From contig JANTUC010000009.1 of assembly GCA_026873275.1 (NCBI GenBank), positions 1,116,001 to 1,180,000 of the forward strand: a stretch of DNA of 64,000 nucleotides. The letters are read 5' to 3'. Both the position numbers and the translations under genes were made by a program. Source of the stretch: Pseudopithomyces maydicus. Its lineage: Eukaryota > Ascomycota > Dothideomycetes > Pleosporales > Didymosphaeriaceae. Under the pieces are notes generated by a model. That model was not told the DNA's origin. It searched no databases and saw only the letters and a program-made list of their open reading frames with translations. Positions within the stretch are counted from its first letter, which is position 1. Every line of letters starts with the position of its first letter. Shown here in pieces: positions 23,086 to 35,320 of the stretch.

Positions 23086-26000
23086 TCAAGCGATCCCATC
23101 TGTTGTACATAATGCTCTTCCTAAACCCGCCTCTTTACCAAATTCACCCCGCTCAATACCCGTCTCCCCCTCCCTCGCCAGTCTCTCAAATACCCTTGGT
23201 GGTAACTTGTATCTAATCAAGCCTGCAAAGACCATGAGATCTTTCGCCTTTTGCGCCAGATCCGCAGCTAATTGTTGCCTATTAGGATCCTCGTACGTCC
23301 CATTAAGTAATACCTCGCGATACTTGGAACAGCATCCGATGGACCATAGAAGTACATTCCCGATATTGCGCGCAATCTCAGGGGCGAACTGTGAGAAGTT
23401 ATTGGCGTGGGCGCGGATATCCGCAAGATTGCCTCTAGAGTCGAGTGGGAGAATATGCAAGCTTCCGATGACCTGTGGCACCAATGTTAATATCTCGGAT
23501 ATTGCACAAGAGAACAAGGTTGAAAACTTACGTCTAGTGCTTGCGTGTATTGCTGCGCTTCAATGGTAGTCTTAACGCGGTTAAGGTTAAAAAGGATATC
23601 CAATGTTTGACGACTGGCAGGAGGAATGTCTCTATGCCACAACTGGTTGCGGTTGTACATCTCAATCACCCTGTGGGTAAGTTCGACAGGGTCATCAGTA
23701 CCAAGCAGACTCAAACTCGAGCCGGAATCCTGAATCTGTTGCTGTTCTTGTGTAGGAAGTCGAGGCTTCAAGGGTTCAAGACGTAGCGGTGTCTGTCCAA
23801 TCTCGACAGAAAGAGCCTCTGATAGCGCACGGCACAAGATAGAAATAACGGCTTCGAACTGTCCAGCAAGGTGGTTCAATAATACAGCGTCGTTAGTCCG
23901 CCCAGCTTCATCTGCTTTCTTGGCCGCCATAATGGTGATTGAATTGATGAGATCATCATCATTGGCCAGTCTGATGAGCTTAATGCGCTCCCGAATAAGA
24001 CCGTTCGTGGCATGTCCGTTGGATCTGACATCTCCCAAAAGTGTTGCGAATTCCCGTGTTTCGAGGACAAGCTCACGAAGAGCCTCGTGGCATATATTAG
24101 CCTGTGCTTGACCCTTTTTGTCGGGGAGATCTGCATTCAGACAAATCAAAATCAGATACTCGGCGGCAGCGTCAGCCCTGGCAGCTCGGAAGTCGGCAGT
24201 ATATCGACCGACCACCCAGGCAAAATTGAGTTGTGGTTGTTGTTCCTTGGTGTATGTCAATATTTCCATGCCTGCGTCATCGAAATTGGAAACTCGTAAG
24301 AGGCCGTAGTAGTCTAAGGCGATCGCAAAATGTACTGCAGTGATATAGTTGTGCTGGTAAAGGAAGCCGATGGCCGACTCATACATGCCAGCAAGGATGG
24401 CGAGCCAGAAATATACGCCATGTCCGCCAGCAGCTTCACTGTCATCATTCGTGAAGTGACGTTTCCCTATATCGGTAATGGTCGCCCGTATATCTTCCAG
24501 TCCGTAGGACTCCGAGGCGGATTCTTGCACTCGATCAGATTCTCGTGCAAGATTGAATTGCAGCCAGACCCAGTCCTCCATTCCCTGATTGATTGAGTCC
24601 AGGCTCCTCCGGGTCAACTCACAACGCCCAATGATTTTGTAACATGCCATGCGGTAAGGGTCGTTTGTTGGCGCTATTCGTTGGCGTTGAGAATGAATGT
24701 GAGTGATCTTTTGCTGCATATCGGGCTCCAAGCGACGGTCAGCACTTTGAGCGTACTGGTCTACAGCATGCTGGAAATTCCGGTCAGTATTTTGGAAGAA
24801 GTTTCGCCTTTCGCGAACATATGCAGCGGCATCGTTGACCAAACCACCTCGAAGAAGGTAGAATAGAATGACCCATGGGTACTCATCGCTATCACCCCCA
24901 ATTTTCTGCAGATGTTCGATCTCAGCACCAAGTTCTTTTTGAGCGATCTTAGCCCTAACGTAACCGCGGATCCTGCTGACCATCGTGGGTTCACCACCAG
25001 GACGCGCATCAGCGGCGTTACGTCTTAGGACATCTTGTACGTGCTCCAAAAACTTCTTCTCGAGATATGTACGTGAGCCATTAAGAATTCGCTTGCGATT
25101 CTGGACACTGAGGAGGGAGTTTGATTGGTTGTGCAAGTATTCCTCTCGGAAGCAGCGCTCTTTGGGGACAAAAGCCGAGTTCGGGTTTGACGGATCGTTG
25201 GTTATGACCGAAGAAAGAGCTCGATAAGCTTGGACAAAATGGTCCACACCTTCGCCCATGGCCTCCTCTTCAATCCTTCCAAACTCGTCCAGGATGGGGA
25301 AAGACTGCTCTTCTTGTCTGCTGACGTTAAGCCTCCTGACCGCACCCATGAATCTCTCCTGTTTCTCACGCGTGGCACGATCTCCGAAGCTAACTTGTCC
25401 CGCCAGTGTAGGCTTCTCGGAAGAGTCGCCATTGGCAGTGCCCTTTTGGTAAGGCGACATGACAGATCCAATGACGGGTGTGCTAGTGGAGGCTGCAAAC
25501 GATGCGCCATTCACCGATTTGGCACCCATTGAGCGCCCCTTGCGTGTCGACCGTCCGAAGGCACCTCGAGTTGCAGTAGCAGCAAACGTAGCCTGGGATG
25601 CCGCTAGTTCGCTCTGCTTTCCGAGGCCAAAATGCTCGTAGATTTTCTGTCTCTGTTTGTCCCATTCCATCTGAACATTGTCTTCCAGAAACGCATCGAA
25701 GTCGCGTTTGGATTGCTCCAATCCTTCCTGGATCAAGGCTAGAGTTGACTGCGAGTGCAGATTCGCAATGTAGCTATCGACGTCAGTATCGATGAAGGTG
25801 GATGCGGACACATTGGCGGCGACCCCGGCCTGGGTTGAGAACTGGTTGAGATCGCGGAGGGTAGTGCCCAGCTTCACGCCCGAAGCAGAGAGGAGGTAGT
25901 GCCTGGTCAGAGTCAGCCATGTCCATACTCGCATCGACAAACAACCCACGCTGTTCGATCCTGTGCCTGGTCCGCCGACGGACCACCCTGTCCCAGGTTG

Positions 26001-26643
26001 CGCACCTTGCGGGCAATATCCCCTAGGCCAAGCTGCAGTGTCGGCAGCTCTCCGAAGCTGCCAAATCCATTCTCGCCGGCGTTGCGTTTGCGCCCTCTTT
26101 CGAGCAGGTGGTCGAAGTGGGCCGACGTGCCGGTGCTGGACTGTGACAAAGGTCCGCCTGCTTGGGGCTGCTGCTGCTGCTGGGCAGAGGAAGCGCCAAA
26201 GAGGGTGGATTGCCCCAGTGCGCCCGTTTGTTGCGTGTTGGCTGCATTCGCCGTGTTACCGAAGAGGCCCGTCGTCGTCGCCGGCGGTTGGGTGGCGGGC
26301 GCGCCAGCACCGGTAAGGCGAGTGCTGGCAAAAGGTTCGTTGAAGCTGGCTGCTGGGAGGATTGCGGCTGGGATGCGGCACCCCCAAGGCCAGAGAAGAG
26401 CGAGGGCGCAGGCGCCGCAGAAGGCGCTGCAGAAGACGCAGCACCCCCAAGGCCAGCGAACAGGCCGGTGCCACCAGAAGTCGTGGTTGTGGACGCGCCA
26501 GCTGGAGCGGTCGTGGATGCCCCCAGGCCGGAGAACAGGCCGGATCCGCTGGCAGTCGTCGATGGGGTGGACAGGTTGCCAAACAGAGACTTGGGCGCGC
26601 TGGAAGCTGGCTGGTTGCCGCCCAGATTGCCGAACAGACTCAT
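23086..26643 (-). CDS. nic96: Nucleoporin NIC96/Nup93 with N-terminal FG repeats (one apparent frameshift)
   Basis: Exons 26643-25950, 25902-23532 and 23472-23086, with introns of 47 and 59 nt. Restoring one base gives about 1150 aa. The N-terminus has GLFG-like repeats (SLFGNLGG, GLFSGLG, GLFAGLGG, TLFGASS). The large C-terminal region is the alpha-helical NIC96/Nup93 scaffold (RDLNQFSTQAGV, LFYLLRGGLVNDAAAYVRER, HFAIALDYYGLLRV). The family forms the inner-ring scaffold of the nuclear pore and anchors the Nsp1 complex. Near 26330-26333 (four A on the plus strand, TTTT in the coding strand) the frame slips. Adding one T gives a smooth FG-type sequence (PASTNLFASTRLTGAGAP), so a missing base is more likely than an intron. 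Confidence 0.9.
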
Positions 26644-26953
26644 GGTGTTGGTGGAGCGCTGTGTTGGCGCGGGTGGTGCTGCTTGTTGATTGCCCTCTGC
26701 AGCTCGAAAACATTAGATGTCTAGTCTAAACGAGATCGCGTTGCGCCGAGGAGGAGCTCGGGCCACCACCAATTGCACGCCCGCCTACACGCCCGTCTCT
26801 GGCAATCCGAGTGGGTCTCTGCATGATTGTCCGTTTTGCCTGTCACGTCCAGATGCCAGCACGTCTATTTGCCTATTTTTTTCTTCTTTTTTTCCTTTTT
26901 ATGTTTTGTTTGCCGTAACAATCCCTCAGTCCACGATTGCTATTACTCCCTCC
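26644..26953. promoter_or_regulatory. Short divergent intergenic region
   Basis: About 310 bp between divergent nic96 and the next plus-strand gene, with a T-rich tract at 26876-26905. It is probably a shared bidirectional promoter. Confidence 0.4.
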
Positions 26954-27651
26954 ATGGCTCGCGTCTTGCTTAAAAGAACTCGATGTCTTCGGGTCAACTT
27001 TTTGGTAGTCACCTTGTTTGATCTTCACTACTCTATCTACGCCTTCGTCTCAACAGGCCCGGCATGCCATATCCTTCCTACGTCAACGTAGGCTTGTACA
27101 ACCGCGGAAGGCTGAAACCGGCCGAGCTCCTCCAAGTCCCGGGACGAACAAAACCGATATGGGTCCAGGACGGGGTGAATAAACGATTAAAGGAGAAGCC
27201 ACACTACCATTTAGTCTGGCCCAAAGACAGGAAAACCACAATGTTCGGTCGTCTAAAGGACATAATCCAGGGCAAGGGCCCTGACATCCACCTTTCGTAC
27301 AGTGCGCTGAAGGAGGACTATTCAACTAATCGACCTCTGCATGGGAGATGGTCGGGCTGGGAGTACCTTGATCCCAGACTGCAACCCGGTCCGAACATGT
27401 GGCCAGGCCAATATAAATTTGGAGGGCCGCCCTGGGTGAATAACACCAAATTGTTGGGCAGAGATCCAGCTATGTTATACAACTTTGGCACTCGCAAGTA
27501 CGAGCGTTACCACTCCAACATGTGTTCAGGCGCAGTCTGGCAAGGTCCTTATATGAAATTCAATCTGCCTGACCAATACCGGACCGTCAGGGGATCGTGG
27601 AAACAAGATCGTAACTGGATTCCATCTACCCCGGGAGATTGGGTGTATTGA
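26954..27651 (+). CDS. Unidentified small basic protein, possibly mitochondrial
   Basis: The second exon, 27057-27651, encodes a coherent Trp/Tyr/Pro-rich basic protein (MPYPSYVNVGLYNRGRLKPA, later LHGRWSGWEYLDPRLQPGPN). The start is uncertain. With an exon at 26954-27015 and a 41-nt intron (27016-27056), the protein has 218 aa and begins MARVLLKRTRCLRVNFLVVT, which resembles a mitochondrial presequence. Without it, translation starts at the ATG at 27064 (195 aa). The composition is like a mitoribosomal protein, but I do not recognise the family. Its stop codon ends at 27651, one base from the stop of the convergent med27 gene. Confidence 0.65.
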
Positions 27652-27652
27652 A

Positions 27653-28669
27653 TCATCGGATGGGCATCTGAGTGTCCATCTCTTTTCCGGGCTCATTTTG
27701 GTTCAGACATCCTTCATGAAAAGATTCCCAGATGGTTTCATTTGTTTCGTTGGCACCGACCACTCGCCGACTTCTCCGAGCCACTGGCTTAGCGGTGTCA
27801 TCATCAAGCATTCGGCTGCACTTTGCACAGCGTAGACCGCCCACAACCTTGTACGCCGCAATCATATCCTGTGCTCATTGTAAGTTCTCCGAAAACTGCG
27901 TATTGCAATGCGGTATATTTCTTCCCGACATACCAGTAGGAATTTCAGGTCATTAGCATTCGGTCGCGAAGCCAGACACCTAGAGATAGCTGTGAATGGC
28001 TCCCTGGTGCCCTCGCAATCGACTTTGATAACTTGCATCGCATTTGGATCATCAGAAACAACAACCCGAAAACGATACTTCGTAGAATCGGCGGCAAACG
28101 TGATCAAGATTTCCTTCCCTTCGTCTCTCTCTTCCACTTTGATAGAAGGATGTGCTATTTTCCAATCTTCTAATATTCTCTCCCGCTCGGCTTTTGTGAT
28201 ATTCACGCTTGTATTCCCCGCTCTTTCTTCATTTCCTCCCTTCTTCTTGGCCGCATCCTTTTCCTTCTCCTCTATCTCTACCCAGCCATACTGTTGAATC
28301 TGCGCACCCGGAACCAGATCCGGATTCGCTACTGCGCTCCTCTTGGCATGTTCGAACAAGGTCTGCGTCTCTTGGCTCTGCCACTGGGCTCGAAAGTGCT
28401 TCATATCGCGTTGCGCTTTGATCAGGTTGTCTTTAAAGGCGTGGAACATGGGAGGTTTGGAGGGCATGTGGAACGGTTCAACAATTCGCGGAAGGGTGAG
28501 GCGGAGGTCGTCGAGCTATGGATCGTAAGCGGCGACTCTTATGTATGTATCAATTCTGCAGGTATACCTGATTTTGTAACCGCTCAAGCTGCGCGAGAGC
28601 GGTAACACACTGCGTTTCATCATACTCTGCACCAGGCGGCGCAGCTTGTGCTGCTTCGGCGGCAGCCAT
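27653..28669 (-). CDS. med27: Mediator complex subunit 27, fungal type
   Basis: Three exons, 28669-28568, 28515-27934 and 27868-27653, with introns of 52 and 65 nt, encode 299 aa. The N-terminus is a short helix (TALAQLERLQNQLDDLRLTL). The C-terminus has the Med27 signature: a Cys pair LRCAKCSRMLDD and then TIWESFHEGC, resembling a zinc-ribbon-like end. Mediator bridges transcription factors and RNA polymerase II in the nucleus; Med27 belongs to its tail region. Assignment rests on the C-terminal motif and overall length. Confidence 0.82.
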
Positions 28670-29185
28670 GGTGGGAATGGATGTACACTGCGGGTAATGA
28701 TGACAATAGATATATCAAACACGGTACGATACTTTATGAAGCAGCTAAATGGAATGCTGAACTATGAAAATGACGTTGCGAATGTGAATGTAGGAGCTCT
28801 ACTCTGGACATAGAACACTGTGAAGCCCTAGAACATGAGCGCCGTCCGTGGTGGGGCGCCAAGCAGCGCCATCACCATGCCTATTCTAGTTACCTCAGTT
28901 ACTTGAGGTACGCCACGCTAGCTCTTTCCTCGTCTTTCATCATGGCCTTCCTTGAACGAACACAATAGTTTACTGTCTTTCCCAGTTTACTTCATTACAT
29001 AGCGAGGGCTCTTAAAATGAGAGCAGTCTAGTATCTTGATCAGCGGAGGAAAATATCCGAGGCTAGTGGTCATAAGGCTGCAGATGTCCGTTACTTGACT
29101 TAAACAGGAATGTAATCGTAAATTGCTCCCAACGCTGTGTATATGTACAATCAAACTGCCTAATCTACACTCATGGAAGCAGAAT
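28670..29185. other. Intergenic
   Basis: Promoter side of med27 and 3' flank of the dehydrogenase gene; a short near-palindromic stretch (gttacctcagttacttgagg) lies near 28891-28910. No gene seen. Confidence 0.4.
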
Positions 29186-30773
29186 CTACAGCTTCGACCT
29201 TTCGGAATAATTCACCGCAGCCTTTTCTTTCGGTCCTATCAGCGGGTCATACACCTTTCGTCCTAGAGTATCTTCCGGCACAGTGGTAATGTGTTGGTGT
29301 ATGTTCCGCGCATCCACCATTGTAGGGTTCAAGTCAGAAACCTTTGCGGCGCCAATGAGTCGCATGTTCATCTCCATCTCATCTTTGAGCAATTGCATTG
29401 CCCGATCTACGCCAGGCAGACCGTACGCTGACATGGCGTACAGGAACGGTCGCCCAATACCAACACCTGTTGCACCTAGGCATAGCGCTTTCACAATGTC
29501 GGAAGCTCGTCTAATGCCTCCGTCGATGAAGACTTCGATCCTGTTTTCCATGCCGCGTTCGCGGAGCGCGGGCATGACTTCTGCAAGAATTTCAATGCCT
29601 GACGGTGCCGTGTCGAGCTGGCGACCGCCGTGATTGGAGAGCACGACGCCTTGTACGCCCGCTTCAACAGCCTTGATGACATCCTCGACGCGCTGTACGC
29701 CCTTGAGGATGATGGGCATATTGGTAATACTTTGGAACCACGGAATGTCCTTCCAGCTAAGGCTCGGGTCAATGAAGGACGAGATGGCCCGAGCAGCACC
29801 CTGGCTGCGGTCCACATCGCTGCCGCCGGTGCTTTGTACGTTGGATCCTACATCCTGGAATTTTGTGCGCATGTCCTTTTCACGACGTCCGAGCTGCGGC
29901 GCATCCACGGTGATGAAGAGGCCCTTGCAGCCGCGCTTTTCGGCATGCTGGACGATTCGCTTGGTCACCTCGCGGTCTTTGTTCACATAGAGCTGCAGCC
30001 ACTGGACCTGTCCATCTTGAGCGGCGTCCACGATCTCATCGAACGAACAGGATGCCAGTGTAGGGATCATCTGAATGACATTGTGCTTGTGTGCGCCGCG
30101 TGTGAGGATGACCTCGCCCTCAGGGTTCCCCAGCTTGCCGAGAGCGGTGGCAGTCACGTAGAAGGGCATGGACGTTTTAGCACCGAGCATAGTGGTCGAG
30201 GTGTCGATGTGCTCGACGTCTACGAGGATTTGGGGCCGGAACCATATCTTGTGGAAGGCGGTGTGGTTCTCACGCATTGTCTGGCGTGTTTTAGCATGGA
30301 GATGGACATGGGGCTTGGTACGTGCTCACAATCTCGTCGTCGGCACCACTTGAATAATATGCCCAGGCTGTCTTCTTCATGACCCGCCTTGCCACATGCT
30401 CAAAGTCCATGAGGTTGTAGCATTGTTCGAGGATGGGCATGGTCTCGATGCGCTTCTGCCGCTCTTCCTCGTCGGGGTCAAACTCCTTCTCCTCGTGTTC
30501 GACCGTCTTCATGTCCACCTCGCCCAGATGGTGCTTCTTGTCAAGGTACTTGTCGAGGGTGTCGGGCGGGTGGATGGGGTCGAATTCCTCGGTGGCGTCT
30601 CTGCCGGCATACTTGAGGATGATCTTGGAGCCTCCCGGGTGCTCTGGCAGGAACTCGGTGACATCGTATGCGCGCCCGTGGACAATGACCCAGCAGGAAT
30701 CTTTGGAGTTGTGGGCGGCAACCTGCTCGCCAGTGAGCTTGACCCTCTGCGTGTCGTTGCTGTCGTGATTCAT
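29186..30773 (-). CDS. Flavocytochrome b2-type FMN-dependent 2-hydroxyacid dehydrogenase (L-lactate dehydrogenase-like)
   Basis: Exons 30773-30330 and 30280-29186 (49-nt intron) encode 512 aa. Residues 10-85 form a cytochrome b5 domain with the heme-ligand motif FLPEHPGGSKIILKYAGRDA. The FMN/TIM-barrel domain follows, with LQLYVNKDREVTKR, the active-site segment VLSNHGGRQLDTAPSG (base His about residue 366) and FIDGGIRRASDIVKALCLGA. This is the domain order of yeast Cyb2, which oxidises L-lactate to pyruvate and passes electrons to cytochrome c. Unlike Cyb2 there is no obvious presequence or membrane sorting helix before the b5 domain, so a cytosolic location is possible and the substrate could be another 2-hydroxyacid. 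Confidence 0.88.
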
Positions 30774-31667
30774 GGCAGCCGCTGGATGAGAAGGCACTTG
30801 GAGGGGAATGGACGGAAGGAGGGCAGACGAGGAACACGGATCAATTGGGGAAACGGCTGGCCGGCAGCGGTCTGTAGATGTACTCGCAGGCACTAGCTAG
30901 GGGACGGGGCGGTCGCGGTGGATAATGACGGGAACATGTTTTTGGACTCGCCTCGGTCACTGATCCCCCGCGCCCAGCCAGTGCAGCGTCGGAAGCGGGA
31001 CCTCGCCCATGGGCCACCGGCAGGCAGGCCAGGCCAGGTGCCCGGGCGGAGCGCATGTCATGTGATCATTGTGATGCAGGTGGTTGGTTGCTGGCGTGCC
31101 CAGGTGGCGCCCCGCCCGGGACACGGCAGCCCGCCGCGGGTCGAGGGCGCGGCCTTGCTGCTGGCACGCAGGCGCGGGACAATGGTACGATTGCGGGGAG
31201 GATGACGGTGCAGGCCAGTAATCAACACCCACGAACGGGTCCAGAAAGTGCTGCCAGCATCCTCTTCCAGCCCTCCGCCGTCACACGCGCGCAAGATGGC
31301 CCCCTTCTTCACTGCAATCGCCCTCCATCTCGCCATGGACAGGAATCCCCGGTCGGGACGGCCATGTGACTGCCCCGGCCAAGCACTGACCGATCGATCC
31401 TCCGCTCACTCTCAGATGTCACTTGTTGACACCAGAGTCGCCTGAACCCATACCTACGTCAACCCCCGTAAGGCCTGTCACTCAACACCCTCGAGACACC
31501 GCGAAACACACGCGCCATGCAAACACGCCCGTATGCGATTTCATTCATAATCCTCTTTCGCTGCGACCGTGTCACGTAGCCCGCTGCAGCCTTTGCAGCC
31601 ATTTCGCCCGCCCAAACATCTTCCTCGCCTGCTCTTCTGCATATGAACCTGCAGCCCACCGCCCACC
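30774..31667. promoter_or_regulatory. Divergent intergenic region, dehydrogenase / Rab
   Basis: About 0.9 kb of GC-rich sequence between divergent genes, with many short overlapping ORFs that look spurious. No defined motif is claimed. Confidence 0.45.
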
Positions 31668-32637
31668 ATGTCCAACAGCCTCGAGGCCAAGATCGTGGTG
31701 CTCGGGAGCCAGGGCGTCGGCAAGACTTCGCTGGTGCACCGCTACGTCAAGAATGCCTTTACGCCGCCCACCACACAATCAACCATAGGCGCCTCCTTTG
31801 TGACGAAGAAGGTAGTCGATATTGACACCTCCACCACTGTGCGCCTGCAAATTTGGGACACGGCAGGGCAGGAGCGCTTCCGCTCCATCTCCAAACTTTA
31901 TTACAGAGGCAAGTCGCCCGTCCGCTCGTCCGCCCGCCCGCCAGGACGTGCATCAGACTGACTCGAGCCCAACAGGCGCCAACGCAGGCGTTCTTTGCTA
32001 TGACATCACCGATCCCTCCTCGTTCGAAGAAATGGGTCGCTGGCTCAAAGAGCTGAAGCAGAATCTGGGCGAGGACATAATCCTGCACATTGTCGGCACC
32101 AAGAGTGACATAGTCGCCGAGGATCCTTCGAAACGTCAGGTCCCGTTCGAGCGCTGCATAGCCTATGTCGCAGAACATCTCTATCCCAACCAGGCCACCC
32201 CGGGCCAGACGATGCCGCCAGCCTGGCAGAACGGAGGCATGGCATCGCCTCAGAGTAACCGCTCGAGCGGCATCTGGGGTCAAGAAATCATTTGGGACTG
32301 TTGTCATGAGATCAGCGCCAAGGACGGAGAGGGTGTCGACGAAGTTTTCCGCGTCATCACGCGGAAGTTGGTCGAGCAGCAGCAGAGAAAATTACAGCAA
32401 GAGCAGGAAATGCTCGTCCTTGCAGGAATGACCCCAGGTGTCAATGGTAACAGCAACATGAATGATTACTTTAACTACCCCGGCAGCGGAAATGGTAGTT
32501 TCAGGGTTGGAGCTGGCGACAAAAGGCGCAGTTGGATGGGCTTTCCCACGACCCCGAGTCTCGGAGATTCTCAACAGCAGTGGCTAGAGGAGGACAATGA
32601 GAGGATTCGTAAGAGCAAGGGAGGAAAGTGCTGCTAG
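31668..32637 (+). CDS. Rab-family small GTPase (Rab5/21/22-like) with an insertion and a GC-AG intron
   Basis: Exons 31668-31908 and 31976-32637 encode 300 aa, long for a Rab. P-loop GSQGVGKT is at residues 13-20, then switch I STIGASF, switch II WDTAGQERFRS, a G4 motif GTKSD instead of NKxD, and G5 ISAK. About 60 residues separate G4 and G5, roughly twice normal, because of a Pro/Gln/Ser-rich insertion. A further low-complexity stretch precedes the C-terminal KCC, a double-Cys geranylgeranylation site for membrane attachment. The intron uses a GC donor (gcaagt) and restores YYRGANAGVLCYD. The family acts in endosomal vesicle traffic; the exact Rab class is not settled. Confidence 0.85.
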
Positions 32638-33260
32638 TGCACCCCTATACCTGCAGATAAACACACCAGAGAGCGACAGCTTCCACATGTTGCATTGCAT
32701 TTTTTTGTCCGTTTGATCCGATTCATTCAAGATACCAACAACATCTTTGCGATACCCTTTTGGATTCATACCTCTATTGATCCGTCCCATTTCTGTGTTT
32801 GGTTGCGCTGCTCTCGGAATTGTATTTCTGAAGCATGGCTTTGCGAGGTAGGATCAGAACACGCTGTACTTGGGCGCCAGTGTCTTGTCGTATATGATAA
32901 GAACTTCCAGAAATGGGCGGCCGTCAGAATTACTAGGTTGACCATAATGGATATATACACTTAGTATCCTTGAAAATATATCATGCACAACCAGGCCTTT
33001 TTTTGTTTTCAATTTGACAGGTCACCGACGCTTCTATCTACCAAACTCAACCTAGCATAGATTCGAATAAGCAAAGACATATGGTAATGCAGTGAAACAT
33101 GTACTATGTGGATATCTTGGTGGTATCTACTCTACGCATGTCAAATTGCATGCTGGTGGCGCGCAATCTAAGCAATGCCCTCATGAAGAGCTAAGCGTCC
33201 TTCTATATGGTGTAAACTAAGCAAGTACTTACCCCCCCCTCTCTCTCAGGACCTATGCAC
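32638..33260. other. Intergenic, convergent 3' ends
   Basis: AT-rich 3'-flanking DNA between the Rab gene and dac1; no gene seen. Confidence 0.5.
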
Positions 33261-34654
33261 TCAAGCGCAACCTTCCGATTTAGTTTCCTCTCTGTCGTGA
33301 ACTTTGACTCCAAACTTCCACACCTGATCCACCACAATCTTCTTTTCCTCACCTGCCGTTCCTTCAAACACATCCAATACCACTAAATCTGCGTCCGCGC
33401 CCTCTCTCAGACTCCCCTTCACACCCTCTAACCCTAACATCTTCGCCGGCGTCTCCGTCACTGCCTTCAATGCTTCAGAAACACTGGTACCTGTCCAGTT
33501 CATAAAGTTCGTAACGCAATCCACCAGCTCGATGCTGCTCCCCGCAATTTTCCCGTTTTCCTCCAGTGTCAGCAACGCCCCGTTCTTCACAATCCTCGAC
33601 CCATTCGTCCAGTCGTACACACCATCCGGCATGCCCGCAAGCCTCATCGCATCCGTCACCAGCACCAGCCCCCCAGGGTGTGCATTGTAAGCAATCTTGA
33701 TGGTAGTTGGATGGAGGTGGGTGCCATCTGCAATGATGCCAAAATAGGGCTTAGAGATGGAGGAGGAGGCAGTTCCTAGCAGTCCAAAGATTCCCGGATT
33801 GCGATGGTGCAGCGGCTTCATCGCGTTGAATAGATGCGTGATGGAGGTCGCACCGGCCTTGATGCCCACCTTGGCTTCTTCGTATGTGGCCTCGGAGTGC
33901 CCGATTGAGGCGATGATACCCATCGATGTCAGGGACTCGATTGCTTGGAGGGCACCTGGAAGTTCTGGGGCGATAGTGACTAGTTTAATGGGCGAAGGGG
34001 AGTGCGGGGTAAGGTTAGAGGAACCGTAACAGGCGGCGAGGGAGGATATGCCGTGGGTAGGGGTCTGTAGAACATTAAGATTGTGGATGCCATTCTTGGT
34101 GGGCGACATGAACGGGCCTTCGCAGTGGGCACCGAGAGACTCGGAGCCCAAGGACGGGTCTCGTGTGGCGCCCGAGGGAGCGAGGTAAGGGAGGGCCTGG
34201 TGCCGTGTCAGTGGCTGGGGGAGTGGTGCATATGGATGAGTTGGAGCTGTTATACCTCATGATAGACCTCGGGCCGTTGGGAGGTCAGCGTGGGCAAGTA
34301 CGACGTCACGCCTGCTCTCACGAGATTTCGATTCACCTGCTGGACTCCCTTGGCGTAGACCACGGAGCCATCGTCCGGTATGACAGAGAAGTCGAAGCCG
34401 TAGGCTCCGTTGAGTTGCACGTCGATGAGACCCGGCGATAGGATGCGGCCACCCAGGTCGATGATGTGGTCCGGGGCGGTGAGATAGCCGTACAGTATTT
34501 CTTGACCGTTAAGTATCTTCCCGGTCACGGAACTGACCCACAGATCTTCGTACACCAGGTCGGCGCCCTTGACCAGCAAGCAGTTGGTGAACTTGACAAC
34601 GCCCGAGCGGCAGGCGACAGCCGCAGTGCCCGTGGGGCGCACGGCAGACGGCAT
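33261..34654 (-). CDS. dac1: N-acetylglucosamine-6-phosphate deacetylase
   Basis: Exons 34654-34256 and 34196-33261 (59-nt intron) encode 444 aa. It is an amidohydrolase of the NagA type: ILSPGLIDVQLNGAYGFDFS near the N-terminus, the metal-binding segments GAHCEGPFMSP and IGHSEATYEEA, THLFNAMKPLHHRNPG, IADGTHLHPTTI and LVTDAMRLAG with the catalytic Asp. It hydrolyses GlcNAc-6-P to glucosamine-6-P and acetate. The gene diverges from nag3 over about 670 bp and lies in the GlcNAc cluster. I chose the ATG at 34654 because upstream in-frame sequence is not protein-like. Confidence 0.92.
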
Positions 34655-35320
34655 GGTGCAGCTCACAGGGGGTGCAGGGACAGGAGCGGTTGACTGTCGA
34701 GTATGGAACAGGACAACGTTGGATACCGGAAAGGGAAGGCACGATGTGTCGGATGCGGTTGAGACAAGCTCGCCGTGTCTGGCTCCGAGCAGCACGCGTG
34801 GACAGGGCCTCTCTTTTAACAGAATACTACAAGTCAGGGCCTGGGATGCGGCTCGGTCCACGATGACGCTGCCGACCATCACGGCGACCCGTGGTTTGCC
34901 CATCACATCCACGAGCTGCCGCACGTTGGCATCTGATTAGCGGCACCGCAGCGTTGCACGGAGGGTGCTGTGGCCGCCAAGTCCCCGACCACTCGCAGAC
35001 ATCTAGTGCCGTCGACGGTAGCATCTGGGGTGGCATCGGCGTGGGTTGGGTGCGGGCGCTGGTGGTGGTCTAGTGCATAGATGCCGGTCGCTGGTGTGGG
35101 ACACTGCGATGGGTTGCGTTGCTTCTGGTATCACCCGCCACCAGTCCATACGCAGACAGGCGTGGCCCCAGCTCAAAGCGCCTCGGCTCTCGTGAATGTA
35201 ACGGTGCCTCTTCACCATCTTCCAGTGTCCACCATCCGCTACAAGTCACGTTCGCGCCTCTCTCCGACCATCACAGATCCGGTCCGCCTTCTGACGCCTA
35301 CGCGACGGGCTTCCTTCGTC
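34655..35320. promoter_or_regulatory. Bidirectional promoter region, dac1 / nag3
   Basis: About 670 bp between the start codons of two divergently transcribed GlcNAc-catabolism genes. A shared control region is inferred from the arrangement. I found no clear Ndt80-type MSE here. Confidence 0.5.

Noticed and set aside
25899..26729. Long plus-strand ORF of 276 aa over the 5' end of nic96
   Set aside because: It is an antisense shadow of GC-rich FG-repeat coding sequence; its protein is Arg/Cys/Pro-rich without domains, whereas the minus strand encodes a clear nucleoporin.
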